Assembly: GCA_020403265.1 (NCBI GenBank)
Contig: JADBXZ010000051.1
Span: forward strand, 1-64,000
Reading direction: 5' to 3'
DNA length: 64,000 bases
Source of the DNA: Bacteroidota bacterium
GTDB taxonomy: Bacteria > Bacteroidota > Bacteroidia > B-17B0 > Aurantibacillaceae
Of the stretch, positions 58,386-64,000 are shown piece after piece. Position numbers and translations under genes: made by a program. Under the pieces are notes generated by a model. That model was not told the origin of the DNA, ran no database searches, and was given only the letters and a program-made list of their open reading frames with translations. Each line of letters starts with the position of its first letter. Position 1 is the stretch's first letter.

Positions 58386-61300
58386 ATGCAACTTTTACTT
58401 ATCTTTAATCTTATCAAAAAAATCAAAATATTACTTCTATTTGGTTTAGTGGCAAACTACCTGCTGGCTCAAAACATAATTGACTTAAACTTTAAAAATA
58501 TTGAGCCGGAAGCCATTGGTGTAAAAGCAATATATAGAGGGCTTTATAGTAAAAAACACAATTTCATGTGGTTAAGTACTAATGAAGGCTTAGGAATTTA
58601 TAATGGGTATTATTACCGTAAAATGATCAACCCCAACGACAGTAATGATAAACCGCTATCCAAACGTATTCTTACACTTTATGAAGATAAAGATGGGTTT
58701 TTATGGATTGGTTACCAGGATTCAATTGGTTTTACCGGTTTTGATTACGAAACGAAACACTTTACCCATTTTAAACCAGACAAATCCAATAAAGATGTTT
58801 TTGCTAAAGAGTTTATCCCCTCTCAATTCTATCAGGACCTTGAAAATCGAATTTGGATTGCAACCTGGGGCGGAGGCCTGCTTCAATATAATAAAATCAC
58901 TAAAAAATTTAAATGTTATAATACCGAGACTAAATTTACCAATAACGCAAAAATTGTTTGTGCCACGGTAAGAACAATTTTTGAACTTGAAAAAAACAAG
59001 TTTTTAATTTGCTTTTTTCAAGAACGACCTGCTGCCTACCCGAGTATTTTAGATTTAGATAAAAATACTTTAACAGAATTTCCCATTGAAAACTATGCTA
59101 AAAATTTAAGCCCACTTGGATTAGCTCAATTAAAAAGTTTTTCAACCATTATTCATAAAACTTTTTACGATCAACAAGACCAAAAAATTTGGTTTGGAGG
59201 TTACAGTTGTGTCTTCTATATCGATTTAAAAAATAAGCAAAGTAAAAGAGTTTCACCTCGAACATTTAAGCAAGAAGATGACATTAATCTGGATAATGTA
59301 TCAGATTTTATTAAATGCCGAGACGGTAATATCTGGGCAAGCACTACAAATAGTGGGATAATGATCATTAATCCTGTTACACTAAGAGCGAAATATCACA
59401 AGCAAGATGGGAATTGTGCAACATGTGTGGGTGATAATGCAATTCGAAATTTTACATGCGATAAAAACGATAACATTTGGGTATTTAATGTTTCCAATAA
59501 AATAAGTGTTAACACACCATTCGCTCAAGAAATAAAGGTTAAAAAATGGAGCGAATTAAATTTAGATTACTTAAACGCATCGCACCAAGCTGTACCCGTT
59601 TCTCAAATGCTGGCTCATTCAACACACAAAATTTACCTGGGCAGTTCAAAAGGACTTAGTGTTTATGATTATCAAAATGATTCGTTACTTAAGACAATTA
59701 CCTTTGGAAAAACTTCATACGAAAACAGCATTCAAACCTTCAAATTTGGCAAAAACAATACGGTTGAATTTGCAAGAAATAACCCTAAAAAAAACTATAG
59801 TCATTTTGCAATTCATAATCTAAATACAGACAAAACCACCAATGAAAAAACATTACAGCACATTTATAGTGTTAATTTTTTAAATGATTCAGTTTCAGGA
59901 ACCTATGCCTTCTCAAAGTACTATACAGATTTATTCAAATACAATTATTTCAAAAACACATTTGATACTTTTTTTGTTTTCCCTCCAGAAAAAGCCCCGG
60001 AACCCAGCTATGGATTGAAAATAAACGATAATAAATTTTTATTCTACACCGATAAAAAAGGCTTTACACTTCTTGATTCAAAATTAAAAAAAGTCACCAC
60101 CTTTAAACCAAACAAAGGAGATAAGTTTTTTCCTGACAGCATTCTTACTAGTTATTATTTCAACAACAAAAGTAGTTTATGGATAGGAACTAAAAATGGC
60201 TTATATGAATTCAATACCAACACAGAAACCTTCGTCGATCATTCGATTTACCTTAATATTAAAAACAACATTATATATAATGTTTTCGAAGATCCGTCCG
60301 GCGTTGTGTGGTTCACCACATCTAATGATTTATTTAGATACGAACCGCGTAAAAAACAGTTTACGGTATTTAATAAAAATATAGATGCTACAAACTTTGT
60401 CTTTAATATAGTAGACTTTAAACTAACTGTTGCAAGTGATGGAGATTATTTATTTTTACCGAGTAAAAAAGGATTAATGTATTTTAATACTAAAAGCCTT
60501 AAATTACCATCGGATACACCCCTTATTTCCGTTTTTGAATTATCAGTTAATGACAAATTACGTTCTATACCTATAAATGAAATTGATTTGAAGTATAATG
60601 AAAACAATCTTTCAATCAAATTAATAACTAACGAACTATACCGTTCGGCTCAGGGAACATTTAGCTATTCATTACTGGGCTTGGATGACAAAGTCAAACC
60701 ATTAAAAATAAACGAAATTGAACTTCAGAACCTACCGCCGGGCAGATATGAACTGAACATCTTCTATAAAAATTCGTTTGGTTATTTTGCTCAAAAATTA
60801 ACTTATGTAATTAACGTAAATGCACCATTTTGGAAAAGATGGTGGTTCCTTTTAATTATCGCTATTTTGATTATTGCATTAATACTTTATGGCGTTAAAC
60901 AGCGTGAAAAAAACTTATTAAAAAAACAACAGCAATTGGAAAATATTGTAAGTGAAAGAACACAAGAACTTGTTATTAAAACAAAGGAAATAACACTTCA
61001 AAAGCACGTGATTGAAGAAAAACAAAAAGAAATAGTTGACTCAATTATTTATGCCAGAAGAATACAGAATGCTTTATTAGCCAGCAAAACTTTGTTAAAC
61101 AAACACTTAAAAAACTATTTCATTTATTTTAATCCTAAAGAATTGGTAAGTGGTGATTTTTACTGGGCTACTGCGTTAAATAATAAATTTTATTTCATGA
61201 TTGGAGATAGTACCGGACATGGTGTTCCGGGTGCATTTATGAGTTTGTTAAATATCAACTTTTTAAATGAAGCGATTAATGAAAAAGGAATTGAAAAGAC

Positions 61301-61781
61301 AAATGAAATATTAAACTATGTTAGAAATAAATTAATTCTCAGTTTAGCAGAAGACGGAAGTCAAGACGGTGGAAAAGATGGAATGGATTGTAGTTTATTA
61401 TGTTTTGACTTCGAAAAAATGGTACTTGAATTTAGCTGTGCAAATAACCCTATCATCCTTATTAGCAAAGGACAATTAACCGAATTTAACGCAGACAGAA
61501 TGCCGGTTGGTAAATCGCCTAAGGATAATATTCCTTTTTCATGCAACAGTATAAACTTAAACCCGGGAGATATAATTTATGCATTAACAGACGGTTTTGC
61601 TGACCAGTTTGGAGGACCTACCGGAAAAAAAATGAAACACAAGAATTTAAGGAATCACCTCCAAAAAATAAGCCATGAAACTTTAACCGAGCAACAAGAA
61701 TTATTGAAAACTGAATTTAACAGGTGGAAAGGAAATTTGGAGCAAATTGACGACGTTTGTATTATTGGAATTAAGGTTTAG
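58386..61781 (+). CDS. Two-component-regulator-type propeller + TM + SpoIIE/PP2C phosphatase sensor protein
   Basis: LYEDKDGFLWIGY, ENRIWIATWGGGL, SSLWIGTKNGLYEFN repeats; Y_Y_Y-like region LPPGRYELNIFYKNSFG; SGDFYWA...DSTGHGVPGAFMS. Confidence 0.87.
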   Translation: MQLLLIFNLIKKIKILLLFGLVANYLLAQNIIDLNFKNIEPEAIGVKAIYRGLYSKKHNFMWLSTNEGLGIYNGYYYRKMINPNDSNDKPLSKRILTLYEDKDGFLWIGYQDSIGFTGFDYETKHFTHFKPDKSNKDVFAKEFIPSQFYQDLENRIWIATWGGGLLQYNKITKKFKCYNTETKFTNNAKIVCATVRTIFELEKNKFLICFFQERPAAYPSILDLDKNTLTEFPIENYAKNLSPLGLAQLKSFSTIIHKTFYDQQDQKIWFGGYSCVFYIDLKNKQSKRVSPRTFKQEDDINLDNVSDFIKCRDGNIWASTTNSGIMIINPVTLRAKYHKQDGNCATCVGDNAIRNFTCDKNDNIWVFNVSNKISVNTPFAQEIKVKKWSELNLDYLNASHQAVPVSQMLAHSTHKIYLGSSKGLSVYDYQNDSLLKTITFGKTSYENSIQTFKFGKNNTVEFARNNPKKNYSHFAIHNLNTDKTTNEKTLQHIYSVNFLNDSVSGTYAFSKYYTDLFKYNYFKNTFDTFFVFPPEKAPEPSYGLKINDNKFLFYTDKKGFTLLDSKLKKVTTFKPNKGDKFFPDSILTSYYFNNKSSLWIGTKNGLYEFNTNTETFVDHSIYLNIKNNIIYNVFEDPSGVVWFTTSNDLFRYEPRKKQFTVFNKNIDATNFVFNIVDFKLTVASDGDYLFLPSKKGLMYFNTKSLKLPSDTPLISVFELSVNDKLRSIPINEIDLKYNENNLSIKLITNELYRSAQGTFSYSLLGLDDKVKPLKINEIELQNLPPGRYELNIFYKNSFGYFAQKLTYVINVNAPFWKRWWFLLIIAILIIALILYGVKQREKNLLKKQQQLENIVSERTQELVIKTKEITLQKHVIEEKQKEIVDSIIYARRIQNALLASKTLLNKHLKNYFIYFNPKELVSGDFYWATALNNKFYFMIGDSTGHGVPGAFMSLLNINFLNEAINEKGIEKTNEILNYVRNKLILSLAEDGSQDGGKDGMDCSLLCFDFEKMVLEFSCANNPIILISKGQLTEFNADRMPVGKSPKDNIPFSCNSINLNPGDIIYALTDGFADQFGGPTGKKMKHKNLRNHLQKISHETLTEQQELLKTEFNRWKGNLEQIDDVCIIGIKV

Positions 61782-61849
61782 ACAATTTTAAAGCCTATTT
61801 TTTTATTTTTTTCTTTATAAAAATAGTTGTATATTTGTAGCCCAAAAAT

Positions 61850-61923
61850 GGCTTCGTAGCTCAACTGAATAGAGCACTTGACTACGGATCAAGAGGTTAG
61901 GGGTTTGAATCCCTTCGAGGTCA
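61850..61923 (+). tRNA. tRNA-Arg(ACG)
   Basis: 74 nt; acceptor GGCTTCG/CGAGGTC, anticodon arm CTTGA-CTACGGA-TCAAG, T-arm GGGGTTTGAATCCC; no encoded CCA; -7 box TATATTTG at 61830-61837. Confidence 0.93.
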
Positions 61924-61925
61924 CA

Positions 61926-61957
61926 AAAAAATCCTGAAACAAGTTTCAGGATTTTTT
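61926..61957. terminator. Bidirectional terminator between tRNA-Arg and the convergent gene
   Basis: AAAAAATCCTGAAAC-aa-GTTTCAGGATTTTTT. Confidence 0.85.
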
Positions 61958-61977
61958 ATTTAAGCTAAATAAATATT

Positions 61978-64000
61978 TTAATCTACAATAACCAATCGTT
62001 TTGTTTCTCTTTTCAAGTCAACTATACCTTCTATTAAATAAACACCGGGAGACATACCCTTCAGGGAAACTATCGAATTATTAGCGTCTAAAGTCTGCTC
62101 ATAAACTTTCTTCCCTATAGAATTATAAATTCGCAATTCTACTAAAGACGAAGATGTGCTGATACTGAATTCTCCGTTCGAAGGATTCGGATAAACAATA
62201 AAGTGTGACGCTTGATTTAAGGTTTTAGAATCTATATCTGTACATGGAGATACAGATTGAGAAATTATTGCACTTGCAGAACAATTCAAAGTATTAGTTC
62301 CTGTAACTGTATAATTTGTTGTTACAGTTGGACTAATAACAATAATGACTGTATTGGCACTTGTATTCCAAGTATAAGTTGATGCTCCGCTAGCAGTTAA
62401 AGTTGCGCTGTATCCGGCACATACATAGTCTGTATTGCTGCTTACTGCATTAATAATTGGCACTGGATTAACAGTAACGTTCGACACTACCGGAGTTCCA
62501 ACACAACCGGCATTTGAACCTGTAACGGTGTAAGTGCTATTTGCCGTAGGACTCACCACAGCAGAACCTCCACTGTAAGTGTAATTTGAAGCGCCACTTG
62601 GTGTGATTGTAAATGAATTACCTGAGCATATAGCACCGCTATTAACGGTAATAGTTGGTATTGCATTAACAGTTACAATATTAACTGCAGAACTAACACA
62701 ACCTACAGTATTGGTGCCGGTTACGGTATAAGTAGTATTGACTGTTGGCGTAACTGAAATTGAATTAGTATTAGCACCTGTACTCCATGTATAAGTAGAT
62801 GCACCAGTAACATTAAGTGTTGTGCTTCCACCAGCACAAATAGACAATGTTCCAGAAGTTACGTTCAATGTTGGACTTGGTAAAACGTTTATCGTTTGAG
62901 ATAAAGAAGATGTTACACAATTAGTACCGTTTGAAATGCTTACATTGTAATTACCATTAGTTGATGGTGCAAAGGTATTTGAAGTAGCACTTGGAATTAA
63001 TGTTGATCCGTTATACCATTGATAGACAGCACCTGAAACCTGATTAACGGAAATTGTAGAAGAATTCGGACAATTAGTTGTACCTCCACTTACACTTAAA
63101 GAACTTGATAATGGAATGGTGCAACCCGGAATACCCCAAATACTCAAAGTACTACTAATTTCATTGGCAGCAATAACAAGGTGCATTCCATTTGGACTTT
63201 GTGATTGAGGTATAAAAATGATCCCCTCTGCACCTCTATCTGGTCCGTTAGACAAAACATTTCTATTATTAACATAAGTTACAAATACAGGCGCTAATGG
63301 ATTAGACACATCATATACCATAACACCGCCAATTCGCTCAAGAGCTATAAATGCATAAGTATTTCCATTAATACTACCAATGGCTACCCCTTCAGGTTCC
63401 GGTCCTTTATCATCACTTCTATCTTTAGCAGCTGCACCGGTATTACTTGCATTAAACATTACAGAAAAACTTGTATTAGCCGTAATACGCTCAAAATCAT
63501 CTTTACTATCGTACACCATTACACCCGTATTAGCGTTCCATATAGAAAAAGAACGCGAACCAAAACAAAAAACAGAATCAATATCACCATCATTGTCCGT
63601 ATCTCCATTTTTATTTGTGCAAACTAATCTACCTAACACATTGTTATTTTTCAAATCAGCTTGATTAGGAAATTTTGTTGGATCTAAACTTAAGGTGGCG
63701 AAGCGTCCCTCTTCATTCATTCCGCTGTATGCACGGGCATCACCTTCGTTGGCAATTATATAATAATTAACGCCTCCAACTGTATAACTTGCAATAGCAT
63801 CAGGCAAGAAGAAACCCTTTACAGGGAAATTGCTCAAGTTAATACCTTTGGTTAAATTCGAAACATCCATACCATTATTGAGCAGAGAAGCATCTTTTGT
63901 TCCAAGCGCTTTAATTGAAGTAATAGTATTTGTCAATAAATTAATTTCAACTACAGCATTATTTTCTTGTAACGTTACCCAGGCTTTTGAGTCATCTTTA
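61978..64000 (-). CDS. Choice-of-anchor-I-like domain + Ig/PKD-like repeats, T9SS type A sorted protein (5' part beyond window)
   Basis: Frame open to window edge (KDDSKAWVTLQENNAVVEINLLTNTITSIKALGTKD); GPEPEGVAIGSINGNTYAFIALERIGGVMVYDVSNP; CTD FIVYPNPSNGEFSIST...GVYLIEGIVDLKRETKRLVIVD. Confidence 0.88.
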   Translation of the reverse strand, partial: KDDSKAWVTLQENNAVVEINLLTNTITSIKALGTKDASLLNNGMDVSNLTKGINLSNFPVKGFFLPDAIASYTVGGVNYYIIANEGDARAYSGMNEEGRFATLSLDPTKFPNQADLKNNNVLGRLVCTNKNGDTDNDGDIDSVFCFGSRSFSIWNANTGVMVYDSKDDFERITANTSFSVMFNASNTGAAAKDRSDDKGPEPEGVAIGSINGNTYAFIALERIGGVMVYDVSNPLAPVFVTYVNNRNVLSNGPDRGAEGIIFIPQSQSPNGMHLVIAANEISSTLSIWGIPGCTIPLSSSLSVSGGTTNCPNSSTISVNQVSGAVYQWYNGSTLIPSATSNTFAPSTNGNYNVSISNGTNCVTSSLSQTINVLPSPTLNVTSGTLSICAGGSTTLNVTGASTYTWSTGANTNSISVTPTVNTTYTVTGTNTVGCVSSAVNIVTVNAIPTITVNSGAICSGNSFTITPSGASNYTYSGGSAVVSPTANSTYTVTGSNAGCVGTPVVSNVTVNPVPIINAVSSNTDYVCAGYSATLTASGASTYTWNTSANTVIIVISPTVTTNYTVTGTNTLNCSASAIISQSVSPCTDIDSKTLNQASHFIVYPNPSNGEFSISTSSSLVELRIYNSIGKKVYEQTLDANNSIVSLKGMSPGVYLIEGIVDLKRETKRLVIVD

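Overview
64 kb chromosomal window from a low-GC Bacteroidota (flavobacteria-like: T9SS cargo, SprB-repeat adhesin with PorP/SprF, TAnnTTTG-type -7 boxes, Bacteroidota-type primary sigma factor). Most of it is ordinary: anmK, acyl-CoA dehydrogenase, sucC, tcdA-like, ferredoxin-NADP reductase, DUF5916, fmt, HU, rpoD, zapA, rny, TonB-family receptor, lipB, SIS isomerase, NUDIX, APC permease, dapD and tRNA-Arg(ACG). There are at least nine T9SS-type secreted proteins and three SpoIIE/PP2C phosphatase sensor proteins. The accessory part is about 29.6-38.7 kb. It holds a MITE-like element (second copy at window start), a decayed AHSA1/SRPBCC pseudogene, a decayed IS481-type transposase fragment, a divergent XRE regulator / Trypco2-like / MORN-like module with two operator-like palindromes, a second MITE-like inverted repeat, three T9SS cargo genes with almost identical CTD-coding cassettes, and a 112-nt segmented fold-back element. 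The most interesting signals are DNA-level homogenisation of T9SS sorting-signal segments between non-homologous genes, the XRE/Trypco2-like module, the fold-back and MITE-like elements, and an apparent one-base poly-A frameshift in the signal peptide of the S8 protease. All family calls come from reading the sequence; no database search was run.
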